A program made the position numbers and the translations under genes. A stretch of DNA of 64,000 nt, taken from Pseudomonadota bacterium. Its GTDB lineage: Bacteria; Bdellovibrionota; UBA1018; CAIMNF01. Where the stretch lies: the NCBI GenBank assembly GCA_027486675.1, contig JAIXOQ010000005.1:434001-498000 (forward strand), written 5' to 3'. Numbering within the stretch: position 1 is the first letter of the stretch; each line of letters opens with the position of its first letter. The notes under the pieces were generated by a model. That model saw only the letters and a list, made by a program, of their open reading frames with translations. It did not search any database and had not been told where the DNA came from. Below, piece after piece: positions 1-8,476 of the stretch.

Positions 1-386
1 CGGCGCTTTCTGTCGAGCGGGCTTTTTTCGCAAAAAATGTGAATTCAGCGATGAAGCTCGGCCAGGTGCGCGGAGTGATTTTAGTCTTGGGCGCTTTGCA
101 TGGCATGACGATCCATGAGTACAGCGCGACTGAGGTGAAGCGTGCGATCACAGGCCACGGGGGCGCAGAAAAAGAATCTGTCGCAAAGATTTTGCAGATC
201 CTTCTTGGAAGGCAGGATTTTCAATCGGCCGATGCCAGTGATGCGTTGGCGTTAGCCCTAGCGCATTCCCTGCTTTCGCACTCTCCACTTGTGGCTGGCC
301 ACGGCAAGGGTGGCGGTACGGGGCGCAGTAAGACCAAACGGGGATCCATGGCTGAGGCGGTCGCGCATCGGGTCGGGAAGCGTTAG
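1..386 (+). CDS. ruvC: Crossover junction endodeoxyribonuclease RuvC, C-terminal part (5' end outside window)
   Basis: RuvC is the dimeric nuclease that cuts Holliday junctions moved by RuvAB. The frame is open from base 3 and reads ALSVERAFFAKNVNSAMKLG, a conserved RuvC segment, then HEYSATEVKRAITGHG and DASDALALALAH, which carries the last two acidic metal ligands. The start lies left of the window, so only about 128 residues are seen. The tail after the catalytic core is Gly/Lys/Arg-rich and probably disordered. ruvA-ruvB lie 6.2 kb downstream with unrelated genes between, so the usual ruvCAB cluster is split here. Confidence 0.93.
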   Translation, partial: ALSVERAFFAKNVNSAMKLGQVRGVILVLGALHGMTIHEYSATEVKRAITGHGGAEKESVAKILQILLGRQDFQSADASDALALALAHSLLSHSPLVAGHGKGGGTGRSKTKRGSMAEAVAHRVGKR

Positions 387-476
387 CTCGCTGACCTATT
401 TTCTTGGCACTCAACTTAGCATGTAGATAATAGGATTAACTGGATCAAGAGTTAGTTATTTGCTAACTTCCGAGGC

Positions 477-1304
477 ATGTTTAGATTAGAAGTTCGTTTT
501 TTGTTTGGCAGTCTGTCTGCCGTTTTATTGGTATTTGGATTTCAAGCTTTAGGGGCTAAAAAAGAGAAAGATCCTTGCGTCGACATGTCGGTCGGCGGAT
601 TCCCCTCCCTGAGAGAAGTCACTATTTCCGATCCGTTTTCTCATCATAACCAACAGCTCGCCTTGGGCGCAGTGAAAGACTTGTCTAAAGGAGATCCTGA
701 AAAGGTTGCGCAAACTCTTGATAACTTGATCGGTTATATCGCTTTCTTAAAAATTACGGGCGGCGTTCCAAATCAATTGAAGCGCGCCATCCGTTATGAG
801 GCTTCCGTCCGTAAGGGGGTCACGCTTTCCCCAAGCATAGCGGCCGCCAGACTTCTTTTGGCCGCGACGGCCCGTGAAAATTCAGCAAATCAAAAAATGG
901 CTATAGATTTACTCTTCAATCCTTCACGGGACATTGCTTGGAACGCTTTTAAACTTCTCGCTGAGGTTAAAAAAAAGACGCCAAAGATCATCAATTATCT
1001 TCGAACTAAAAGTGCGTACCTCAATGAGTTGAGCGATGAAAAGAATTCTGTGATGGATAGTCCTGGAATAGCCTACGGGCGTCTGTTGCTTGGTTTCTTG
1101 GAGCCAGACACTAAAGCTGCACAACTCAATATCTCTTCTGTACTAACGGTCGACGACAAGCGGATCAATTACGTTGCTTCTCAGGCTCTGATTGCGATTG
1201 GAGTGGCTGTCCCCGGGAACGAGGCCTTAAAGAGAGAGCAGTTGATTCGCGATGGAGTTGACCCAAGCTGGTTTAAGTCTAAGTGGATCCGTTTTTTCGA
1301 CTGA
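477..1304 (+). CDS. Secreted protein of unknown function, paralogue 1
   Basis: No known family was recognised. The 275-residue protein starts with a hydrophobic signal peptide ending near LGA, followed by a charged KKEKDPC segment. It is clearly paralogous to the next gene: both share DPC/HPC near the new N-terminus, IRYEA, QKM-DLLF-P-RDIAW and a YGRLLL segment, in the same order. The rest looks mostly alpha-helical and could be HEAT-like, but that is a guess. The 24 bases ending in the start codon resemble those before the second copy. No strong Shine-Dalgarno is visible. The single Cys near the mature N-terminus is kept in both copies. Confidence 0.7.
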   Translation: MFRLEVRFLFGSLSAVLLVFGFQALGAKKEKDPCVDMSVGGFPSLREVTISDPFSHHNQQLALGAVKDLSKGDPEKVAQTLDNLIGYIAFLKITGGVPNQLKRAIRYEASVRKGVTLSPSIAAARLLLAATARENSANQKMAIDLLFNPSRDIAWNAFKLLAEVKKKTPKIINYLRTKSAYLNELSDEKNSVMDSPGIAYGRLLLGFLEPDTKAAQLNISSVLTVDDKRINYVASQALIAIGVAVPGNEALKREQLIRDGVDPSWFKSKWIRFFD

Positions 1305-1311
1305 GCTAAGC

Positions 1312-1332
1312 TTCTGATAAAAACGATCAGAA
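1312..1332. repeat. Hairpin-forming dyad between the two paralogues
   Basis: TTCTGAT and ATCAGAA form a perfect 7-bp stem around a 7-base loop, 8 bases after the first paralogue's stop. No T-run follows, so it may be an RNA-processing or weak termination hairpin rather than an intrinsic terminator. Confidence 0.4.
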
Positions 1333-1373
1333 CAGTCTGGTAATGGATATATTTATTTGCTAACTTTCCAGCA

Positions 1374-2261
1374 ATGTTTCCCTCCCAGGCCCCGACGATG
1401 CTCTTTCTGATTTCCTCCTTATTATTGTTGCCTGCGCTGCAAGCGTTTAGCGCTAAAAAGCATCCTTGTGTAGAAGTCTCTGAAGGGACGCTCCCTAACC
1501 TCGGGGAGGTCAAATTTGATGACCCGCTCTCTCGCAACAACCAAGTGTTGGCTTTAAATGAGTTAAGAATTCTTATAGGCGAGGATTCCGAAAAGTCAGA
1601 AGCCGCATTTCTCAACCTGAAGAGATACGTTTCCCTAGCTCGGCGCGCTGGGGGGGTGCCCTTAGAAGTGAAGAAAGTAATTCGCTATGAGGCTGCTGTT
1701 AAGGGTGGAATTGCCAGCTCGAACAAGGTGGCCTATTCAAGACTATTGCTTGCTTCCATGTCACCTGAGAAACCAGCCAGTCAAAAAATGTTAGTTGATC
1801 TTCTGTTCTTTCCAACACGCGATATCGCGTGGGGGGCATTCACGATGCTTGCATTGGCGGAGAAAGAGTCTCCTCAAATTCTTCAATATCTTCGGGAAAG
1901 ATGTGCATATCTTGATCCATCAGAAGATGGAAAAAATACGATGGTGATTGGGGCCGGAGTTGCCTATGGACGTCTTTTGCTTGCATTCCATGAGCCCAGG
2001 TCTGAGGCCGCTGTTGTTAACGTAGCTTCCGCATTGTCGGTGACTGATGCACGAATTAATTACCTCGCTCTGAACTCGAATATCATTCCTCGAGATAGCT
2101 TCTATTCTTCCCCCATGATCGCGGCTCAGATCGGAATCCGGAATCGGACAATGAGAGTAAGCGCTTTGGATGTTCAAGCCTATGTTGCAGAGGTGATGAA
2201 ACACGACGTAATGGAGCCTAGATGGTTCAGAGACCCATGGCTCTTGAAACGCTTCAACTGA
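1374..2261 (+). CDS. Secreted protein of unknown function, paralogue 2
   Basis: This 295-residue protein is the tandem paralogue of the preceding gene. A signal peptide (about 25 residues, ending near AFS-A) is followed by KKHPCVEVSEG. Shared blocks include IRYEA, ASQKM, LLFFPTRDIAWGAF, LQYLRERCAYL and YGRLLLAF. It differs by an insertion of about 30 residues near the C-terminus, around NSNIIPRDSFYSS. The two genes arose by local duplication. An intrinsic-terminator-like structure follows, so the pair may be its own transcription unit. No function can be inferred beyond export across the inner membrane. Confidence 0.7.
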   Translation: MFPSQAPTMLFLISSLLLLPALQAFSAKKHPCVEVSEGTLPNLGEVKFDDPLSRNNQVLALNELRILIGEDSEKSEAAFLNLKRYVSLARRAGGVPLEVKKVIRYEAAVKGGIASSNKVAYSRLLLASMSPEKPASQKMLVDLLFFPTRDIAWGAFTMLALAEKESPQILQYLRERCAYLDPSEDGKNTMVIGAGVAYGRLLLAFHEPRSEAAVVNVASALSVTDARINYLALNSNIIPRDSFYSSPMIAAQIGIRNRTMRVSALDVQAYVAEVMKHDVMEPRWFRDPWLLKRFN

Positions 2262-2268
2262 GCTGGGT

Positions 2269-2304
2269 CCCAGAATTCGTATATTCGAATTGGGGTCGAT
2301 TTTT
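2269..2304 (+). terminator. Likely intrinsic terminator after the paralogue pair
   Basis: AATTCG (2274-2279) pairs with CGAATT (2286-2291), and CCC (2269-2271) pairs with the GGGG at 2292-2295. A run of five T follows at 2300-2304. It sits 8 bases after the stop codon of the upstream gene. Confidence 0.5.
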
Positions 2305-2386
2305 GCTTCATATGTAGCCTGATGACGATAGTTGATTAAAATGGTTTTTTATGGGATACTCCGTCTGTCTCAAAACGGAGGCCCAA

Positions 2387-4003
2387 GTGATCAGGACCCA
2401 GAGCAGACTCATTGTCTTCTGCATAGCACTAATCGTGTCGGCCGCCCTATCGGGTTGTTCCAAAAAAGGGTCTCAGCCTTCCTTAAGCATTGTTCAGGAC
2501 CATGGAAATCAAAAATCAGGGTCCGATGTCAGTGGCACTCCAAGTACTGCTAACAGTACCAAGACTGAACAGAGCAATACTTCTACCCGGAGTGCCGACG
2601 ACTTCACGGGTCAAGCCCGTGGACTCGGAAACCTACTGGATGGGATTGATCTTACGGCCGCATTCGAAGAAGCCAGCAAAAACCCGAAACAATCGATCTC
2701 ACAGCCATTGAAGACACGAATCCAATCACTTCTGACACATGTCCAGAAGACCAAAGAAGTTCCGAGTGATGCGATTGCAAATATCTACTTTGACTACCTC
2801 GTTGAGCTTTCCTCAGACAAAAAGCGTGATTATGAACAGGCGCGAACATTTCTAAAAAGCCTCGGTCCAGTCGAGTTCACTGAGCTTAAACCTACGATTG
2901 AAAAGAAACTCAAGGGAATGGGCCGCGTGCTTACCCGCCAACTCTCTACCCCGGAGCCGCTTGAGCAATATTTTTCCGGCACAATATCCACTCTCTCATC
3001 GACCATTTTCCTGAATGCTGCACGTCTTTATGCGTCGCAGAACGAAAAAGATGCATTTCTCGGAATGAATCGAATGTTTGCAAGTGCGGGGCGGCACCTC
3101 ATAGATCCGAGTAAAAAAAGCGGATATCGTACGCAGCTCATCAAGGATGAAGAGGGCCCGGGCAGAGTTCTATCAGAGCTTGGAGATCTATCCCGTGCAG
3201 GCGACAAGTTCGGCTACCTGATACTCAATGCTGACGTCTACACGCTTCTGATGCTCGTGATGTCCCAGCAGGATGAATTTTTCCAGCCGGATCTGATCCT
3301 CAATGCGCTTAGCAATCACGCTCGCGCTTATGGATTAAATCCGAGCGACGCCAGCGCACTGTTTAAGAAATTAAAATCTGAGCGAGAGGAGGGCATGAAA
3401 GCGAATGAAGGCGGGATGCCGCAAATTGCCTTTTCCCCTCGGACTTATTTTAAGCCTGTGATGCCCCTCGGAGTTGGAGAGCATCCATTCCATTCGAAAA
3501 CCTTCTATGATGAAGATGGCAATCAATTAGTGGATGGCCTGGATTCGAAAAAGGAAAAGCCTTTTTTGGCAAATGTCCTGAAGAATCAATCGTACGAAAC
3601 TGAGGATGGATTTGAGCGCGGCTTCGATTTGATTTTTGAGGACGGGGAAGAAATCTCGACTGGAATTCCGCGCAGTGTTTATCAGCGGTGGGCACTTTTA
3701 GAGAGCGTTCTCCAACCTGTGGCATTCAGGGGCGCAGGAACCAGAGGTTACTACGTATTAGACCTTAACGGAGCAACCTCCAATTGGGATTTGCCGGAAG
3801 CAGCAAGCGAATGTCTCATTTCTATGACGAGCAAAGACAAGATGCTGCGCTGGGAATGGGAGCAGGAGAAACCGGGATCGTCAGTGTATATTTTCCGAAA
3901 ATTTAAGAACTCCGGAACAGCTGAAGTACCCAATTGGTTGGTGGACCCTTCTCATAACCCAAAATCCCTCCAGATGGTTTCTGAGGATGTGCTTCAGGAT
4001 TAA
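2387..4003 (+). CDS. Putative lipoprotein of unknown function
   Basis: The best start is the GTG at 2387, with CGGAGG five bases upstream. It gives a compact signal peptide ending in the lipobox LSGC. An upstream in-frame ATG at 2351 would add 12 residues and has no comparable ribosome binding site. The mature protein of about 515 residues begins with a Ser/Thr/Gln-rich linker, as is usual for outer-membrane lipoproteins, then appears helical. Near the C-terminus it holds a more globular part with several Trp (RWALLES, NWDLPEAAS, RWEWEQEK). No family was recognised. It is followed by tandem palindromes and then a convergent gene. Confidence 0.75.
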   Translation: MIRTQSRLIVFCIALIVSAALSGCSKKGSQPSLSIVQDHGNQKSGSDVSGTPSTANSTKTEQSNTSTRSADDFTGQARGLGNLLDGIDLTAAFEEASKNPKQSISQPLKTRIQSLLTHVQKTKEVPSDAIANIYFDYLVELSSDKKRDYEQARTFLKSLGPVEFTELKPTIEKKLKGMGRVLTRQLSTPEPLEQYFSGTISTLSSTIFLNAARLYASQNEKDAFLGMNRMFASAGRHLIDPSKKSGYRTQLIKDEEGPGRVLSELGDLSRAGDKFGYLILNADVYTLLMLVMSQQDEFFQPDLILNALSNHARAYGLNPSDASALFKKLKSEREEGMKANEGGMPQIAFSPRTYFKPVMPLGVGEHPFHSKTFYDEDGNQLVDGLDSKKEKPFLANVLKNQSYETEDGFERGFDLIFEDGEEISTGIPRSVYQRWALLESVLQPVAFRGAGTRGYYVLDLNGATSNWDLPEAASECLISMTSKDKMLRWEWEQEKPGSSVYIFRKFKNSGTAEVPNWLVDPSHNPKSLQMVSEDVLQD

Positions 4004-4063
4004 GAGAGCTCCCTCACGGCTATTTAAGAACGTTAAATTTCGCGCCTTCAGCGGGGCTAATAT

Positions 4064-4106
4064 TTAGAAGGTTGACCTTCTAATTTTAGAAGATTGATCT
4101 TCTAAA
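4064..4106. repeat. Two tandem palindromes between convergent genes
   Basis: Dyad 1 (4064-4083) has arms TTAGAAGGT and ACCTTCTAA around TG. Dyad 2 (4085-4106) has arms TTTAGAAGAT and ATCTTCTAAA around TG. The dyad centres are 22 bp apart. The only core difference, GGT/ACC against GAT/ATC, is symmetrical, so pairing is preserved. Dyad 1 is followed by TTTT on the plus strand. It may act as a bidirectional terminator or a two-site operator. Confidence 0.6.
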
Positions 4107-4120
4107 TCAGGATCGTCCCT

Positions 4121-5119
4121 TTACCTCTGCGCATTTGCAATCATCGCAATCAACTCAAAGACCGCTCTGCTTTCATGGATGGCGCTCTTCACCGAGAAAT
4201 GCGAAGTGCGTTCAACTGAGGTCGGCAATAGCCAACCGTATTTCTGAGGATCGATAAGATCTAAGGCCAGCTGTTCACGACGATCTTCAAAAATCCGCTG
4301 CACAATCGGTGCTGCAGCTGACTCTAACAAACCCTCTGCTTCCATTGTGTGTACGCGCGTCGCAATCCAGTACACCCAGAGGGCGAGCTCTCTTTCTTTG
4401 ACTGTCCGGAGCTCAAGTTCTTCCATGAAGAAGCGATGGAATTTTTTGAGCTGCGCTCGATCCACCCACACCTGCTGAGCTTTTAATTGGGTCTGTGCGT
4501 ATTTCAATCCTTCCGCAAATAGCTCGTCGGGCTGGACGTCCTTTCCGCAACGCTGCACTGGACCGCTGACCAGGGGCAACGACTCCGCTCCCATTGCGAA
4601 ACTCTGCACCTCTGAGACCACTGAAACTTCTGGGCCTTCAACCCAAGGAAACAAAATGATCTTTGGAAACTGATCGATCAAAGACTGAAGCATTGCCTCG
4701 TTGATCGGGGTCCTTTTGTCAGGCGACGTAAGTATCCTTGCAAGTTTTGCGTTGAATCGGATCCACCAGGCGTAGGTCACTTTGTTTTTCTTGCGCGTTT
4801 TTAAGGCCTCGGCCTCCAGAGCTTTGAACTCTGCGGCCCACGGCCCTTCGGGCGGAGTAAGCTTTTTCACAGATTCCAGGTGCGGTTCAACAAGGTTTGA
4901 AAGAATTGGAAGGTGCGTGTCGTTGGGGATGACTTTAGTTACCTGCGCGTGGCGAACCAATTGATCCATGTTCCCGCGCTTCTCTCTCGCTCGCTTATAG
5001 GATTCCGGAAGGCCTCCAGCGAGGTAACAAAGATTTGCGGAAGCGACTGAACTCATGAAAAAGCAGGCCAAAAGCGGGAAAATAAAACGGAATCGAGCAC
5101 TGCCCCTGAGATTCAGCAT
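4121..5119 (-). CDS. Secreted protein of unknown function
   Basis: The frame extends to 5206, but the signal peptide begins at the Met whose codon ends at 5119: an Arg-rich start, a hydrophobic stretch FIFPLLACFF and a cleavage site near VASA. The mature protein starts NLCYLAGGLPESYKRA and is about 305 residues, largely helical, with several Trp. No domain was recognised. It lies directly downstream of another secreted-protein gene on the same strand; if the longest start were used the two would overlap by 23 nt. No clear Shine-Dalgarno supports any of the three possible ATG starts. Confidence 0.65.
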   Translation of the reverse strand: MLNLRGSARFRFIFPLLACFFMSSVASANLCYLAGGLPESYKRAREKRGNMDQLVRHAQVTKVIPNDTHLPILSNLVEPHLESVKKLTPPEGPWAAEFKALEAEALKTRKKNKVTYAWWIRFNAKLARILTSPDKRTPINEAMLQSLIDQFPKIILFPWVEGPEVSVVSEVQSFAMGAESLPLVSGPVQRCGKDVQPDELFAEGLKYAQTQLKAQQVWVDRAQLKKFHRFFMEELELRTVKERELALWVYWIATRVHTMEAEGLLESAAAPIVQRIFEDRREQLALDLIDPQKYGWLLPTSVERTSHFSVKSAIHESRAVFELIAMIANAQR

Positions 5120-5183
5120 GGGCAGGTTTTGAAGCTTTGCATCATGAAAGTCAAGCTGGGTTCCACTCATTCGGCCGCACTGA

Positions 5184-6209
5184 CTAATGTTGGTAGCCAC
5201 GCCCATCCAAGGGCGGCATTCGTTGAAGATCCACTATGATCTTGCATGGGTCGAATGAGATAACGCCCTCATTGCGTCTCGCCATTTGATAAAGCTCTTT
5301 GGTCAAATCCACCTGTGCTAACACTGCTTGCAGGTCACCCTGCTGATAGCGATCAAGAAACGTTTTGTAAACATCAGGCAAAGAGATCTCAAAAGGTAAC
5401 GCCTTTGCTCGAATCGAAAGCCAAATCCGATTGAGTTCAGTGATGCCTTTCCGATCAAGTGCGTTCTCAAGCCAGTCCTGAGTGGGAGGGAATTGTGGGG
5501 TAGTGAAGGAGATTCTGGCAAGGAGTTGGTCATCTACGGACTGAACCAGGACAAGAGGTACCTCCATCCCAAAGACTTCGTTCAGTTTCACCTGTATGGA
5601 GTACTGTGAGCTCCCCGGCCCAGTCCGCAAATTACTCATCAGATGATCAAAAGCCACCTGGGATGGTTCTGCTTCATCTGATGGAAGATAGTAAGCGAAA
5701 AAGCCTTCCGTGTTGGCAGCGTCCTTCCTATAAGAATATGGCTTAAGCATCAGTACTGACAGTTGCCCACGGGTATTATTTAAATTCATCCGCGAAACAG
5801 AGACTTGCTCCGGTCCTAGATCTAAATTGCGCGCTGAGAATTTAGGTTTCGTGGCCACTTGCATCACTCCGTCTTGCGTGATGATGGCGGGTCCAAGCTC
5901 GGTCAGAATATGAATGTGGGTGGGCGCGACATTTTCCTGAGGCCTTCCATAGGTAATGTTGTGTTTCCTGAAGCCCGCTTTGTCGTCTTTGTAATTCAGT
6001 TCGACAAAGGTGATTTTTGCTTCCTGGTAGGGATCAGGAATGCGCAGCCCCATTTCGTGATAATACTTGGTTAGGAATCGAAGATGACTCACTGACTTCC
6101 CGCCGATGACAAGTGTGCTGCCATTGGAGAATTGAACGCGCTCATCGCTGCCTGCGAAAGCCGCCGGGCTAGCCACACTCCAAGTGATTATTAACAACAG
6201 GTACTTCAT
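5184..6209 (-). CDS. Secreted protein of unknown function
   Basis: The 341-residue product has a clean signal peptide (KYLLLIITWSVASPAAFAG). The mature part opens with FSNGSTLVIGGKSV and has a beta-rich stretch including TELGPAIITQDGVMQV. That stretch resembles TEFGNITLRQDGVVRL in the secreted protein at 9411-9980, which suggests distant homology. The C-terminal third (YKTFLDRYQQGDLQAVLAQVD) looks helical. It is likely cotranscribed with the downstream secreted-protein gene. The function is unknown. Confidence 0.65.
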   Translation of the reverse strand: MKYLLLIITWSVASPAAFAGSDERVQFSNGSTLVIGGKSVSHLRFLTKYYHEMGLRIPDPYQEAKITFVELNYKDDKAGFRKHNITYGRPQENVAPTHIHILTELGPAIITQDGVMQVATKPKFSARNLDLGPEQVSVSRMNLNNTRGQLSVLMLKPYSYRKDAANTEGFFAYYLPSDEAEPSQVAFDHLMSNLRTGPGSSQYSIQVKLNEVFGMEVPLVLVQSVDDQLLARISFTTPQFPPTQDWLENALDRKGITELNRIWLSIRAKALPFEISLPDVYKTFLDRYQQGDLQAVLAQVDLTKELYQMARRNEGVISFDPCKIIVDLQRMPPLDGRGYQH

Positions 6210-6596
6210 AGGCAGTGGTCCTTTTTGCTCGCGTTTTGCAGGAAGCTAGCATGAAATACGCAGCATTCCAAATTGCCTGTAGCAGTCCACTCATTTCCTT
6301 CATGGGTCGCATTTGTACTCTTGTGAGTCATTACAACCTTGCGAATCACACAGTCAGCAGTCGGTTATGAATGAGTTAAGAATGGTAGTATCTCGCAGAA
6401 GTGACTAACGAGTGAATCCTACGATCGTCAAATTTGCTATGTAGTGAATTCTACGCGACAGCCAAATAATGGCCTATGAGCTCAATCACGCACGAGCCAG
6501 AGGGAGTCGTGATACACGCTCTAAATAGTCTACAAATAAAATTCGAGAGAACTCGCTTTGACCTAAAGCCCCCCATTCCCGCAACATAGGCACACC
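6210..6596. other. 387-bp intergenic region with a short direct repeat
   Basis: This region lies between the divergent secreted-protein gene and ruvA. No credible coding frame was found. It contains two near-identical 13-mers, AGTGAATCCTACG (6411-6423) and AGTGAATTCTACG (6443-6455), 32 bp apart, which could be regulator sites. No strong sigma-70 promoter could be fixed by eye. ruvA has no obvious Shine-Dalgarno. Confidence 0.4.
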
Positions 6597-7226
6597 ATGA
6601 TCGGCGCAATCAAAGGAACCATCTTAGACAACGATTCAGGTTATATCCTCTTAGCAGTGGGCAGCGCGGACGACGCTTACGTCGCATACACGCTCCGTGT
6701 CCCGACCCACGCGCGCTACGCGCACCTGGCCTTAGGTTCCAAAGAGTCCTTCCACGTTCACACCCATGTGCGGGAAGACGTGCTCGATCTTTACGCATTC
6801 ATTTCACCGCTTGAAAAGCAGGTGTTCACCACAGTGCTTCAAGTAAACGGCATCGGTCCCAAATTAGCGCTGACCCTTCTTTCACATTTTTCACCGGATC
6901 AGCTGACGTCCGCGATTCTTTCTTCAGACACAGCCCGGATTACTGAAGTTCCTGGCGTTGGAAAGAAAACAGCCGAGCGTATCGTGCTGGAACTAAAAGA
7001 TTCATTGCAAAAGAAAATCGAGCAAGGCCGCATCAAAGCATCGCCTACCGGCGCGACATCCGCTGGACCTGCGCTTGCGATTGCGCCTGCAATCGAAGCG
7101 TTGCTTGCGCTACAGAGTTTGGGTTTCCGTGAACATGATGCAAAACGTAAAATTGATCAAGCAGTTGCAAAAGATCCTGGGGCGAAAACAGAAGAACTCA
7201 TTCGCATAGCACTTCAACAGGCCTAA
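6597..7226 (+). CDS. ruvA: Holliday junction branch migration protein RuvA
   Basis: RuvA binds four-way DNA junctions as a tetramer and loads RuvB. The 209-residue protein has the N-terminal OB-fold ([19 protein letters not shown]), two helix-hairpin-helix motifs ([16 protein letters not shown] near 80-95 and [20 protein letters not shown] near 115-135), a flexible linker and a C-terminal three-helix domain ([18 protein letters not shown]) that contacts RuvB. Its length is normal for the family. ruvB follows after 19 nt, so the two form an operon. Confidence 0.96.
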   Translation: MIGAIKGTILDNDSGYILLAVGSADDAYVAYTLRVPTHARYAHLALGSKESFHVHTHVREDVLDLYAFISPLEKQVFTTVLQVNGIGPKLALTLLSHFSPDQLTSAILSSDTARITEVPGVGKKTAERIVLELKDSLQKKIEQGRIKASPTGATSAGPALAIAPAIEALLALQSLGFREHDAKRKIDQAVAKDPGAKTEELIRIALQQA

Positions 7227-7245
7227 CAGAAACGAGGGGTTCACG

Positions 7246-8280
7246 ATGAACGAAACAGATCGCTTGTTAGATGCTCACTTGATACCCAATGAACCCACCG
7301 ATGACCGGGTGATCGAACAATCCCTACGTCCTCAGTATTTAAACGAATACATAGGCCAGCCCTCCGCGCGTGAAAAAATGGGGCTTTTCATCGAAGCCTC
7401 CCGGCAACGCGGGGACGCGTTAGATCACGTGCTGCTTGCGGGCCCGCCGGGTTTAGGAAAAACCACGCTTGCGCAAATCATCGCGCGCGAAATGGGTTCT
7501 CAGATTCATGTGGTCACTGGTCCCAACGTAGAAAAAAAGGGCGACCTCGCAGCGGTATTGACGAATCTTCAGCCAAAAGATGTTCTCTTCATCGATGAGA
7601 TCCACCGCTTAAATGTTGCGATCGAAGAAGTTCTTTACAGTGCGATGGAGGACTACAAGCTCGATCTCATTTTAGGGCAGGGCCCAAGTGCGCGAACGAT
7701 CCGAATCGATCTTCCGAAGTTCACGCTTGTGGGCGCAACCACTCGAACGGGGCTGCTCACAGGGCCTTTGCGCTCCCGCTTCGGTGTCGAACTCAGGCTT
7801 GATTTCTATCCTGTAGAAGACCTCGCAAAAATTGTGACCCGCACATCGCAGTTGCTCGGTGTCAGCATCAATGCAGAAGGTGCGCTTGAAATTGCGCGCC
7901 GCTCGCGAGGCACTCCAAGGATTGCAAACCGACTCGTTCGACGTGTGCGTGACTTTGCGCAGGTAGAGTTGAAGCGCGTCGAAGGCATTCTTGTCGATCA
8001 AGACATGGCTTCGCGTGCGCTTGATCTTTTTGAAATCGATAAACGCGGCTTAGACGCGATGGACCGGAAGCTCCTGATTTCCATCATCGAAAAGTTTGAT
8101 GGCGGGCCTGTGGGCATCGAAACGCTATCGTCTATGCTTTCTGAAGAACGCGACACCTTAGAAGAAGTCTATGAACCCTTCTTGGTTCAAGAAGGCTTCT
8201 TGCAGCGGACTCCGCGGGGTCGTATGGCAACACACTTGGCATATACCCACCTGGGAGTGCCTCCAAAAACGCTGTTCTAA
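7246..8280 (+). CDS. ruvB: Holliday junction branch migration ATPase RuvB
   Basis: RuvB is the hexameric AAA+ motor that drives branch migration with RuvA. The 344-residue sequence has Walker [10 protein letters not shown] near residue 65, Walker B FIDEIHRL near 114, sensor 1 LVGATTRTG, the arginine-finger region GPLRSRFG and a C-terminal winged helix ending in [19 protein letters not shown] upstream of the ATG is a good ribosome binding site. It is the second gene of ruvAB. Confidence 0.97.
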   Translation: MNETDRLLDAHLIPNEPTDDRVIEQSLRPQYLNEYIGQPSAREKMGLFIEASRQRGDALDHVLLAGPPGLGKTTLAQIIAREMGSQIHVVTGPNVEKKGDLAAVLTNLQPKDVLFIDEIHRLNVAIEEVLYSAMEDYKLDLILGQGPSARTIRIDLPKFTLVGATTRTGLLTGPLRSRFGVELRLDFYPVEDLAKIVTRTSQLLGVSINAEGALEIARRSRGTPRIANRLVRRVRDFAQVELKRVEGILVDQDMASRALDLFEIDKRGLDAMDRKLLISIIEKFDGGPVGIETLSSMLSEERDTLEEVYEPFLVQEGFLQRTPRGRMATHLAYTHLGVPPKTLF

Positions 8281-8436
8281 TCGCCCCCGGGTGTCTTCTT
8301 TTGCATACAGTGGGCGAGCGCCCGTCTGCCTAAAAAGAGACTATTTCCGTCCAATTTAGTCCATAATTAAGGGGCTATTAGACCTCTAAGTATTTGATAT
8401 TAAACTGGAATTTATAAATTGCAGTTTGCGCAATCA

Positions 8437-8452
8437 TGGCACAAGCCTTGCT
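8437..8452 (+). promoter_or_regulatory. Candidate sigma-54 promoter before lpxC
   Basis: TGGCAC (8437-8442), five bases, then TTGCT (8448-8452) matches the -24/-12 consensus, with the GG and GC elements 12 bases apart as required. Transcription would begin near 8463, about 14 bases before the lpxC ATG. An ATTGC...GCAAT dyad lies just upstream. Confidence 0.5.
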
Positions 8453-8476
8453 TTACTTTAGGTTGTGGGTGGACAG

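Noticed and set aside
404-420. A TGGCAC...GC sequence resembling a sigma-54 promoter before the first secreted paralogue
   Set aside because: The GG-to-GC distance is 13 rather than 12 bases, and the -12 box reads TTAGC, so it is not convincing.
8312-8323. GGGC/GCCC hairpin after ruvB as a terminator
   Set aside because: The stem is only 4 bp and no T-run follows.
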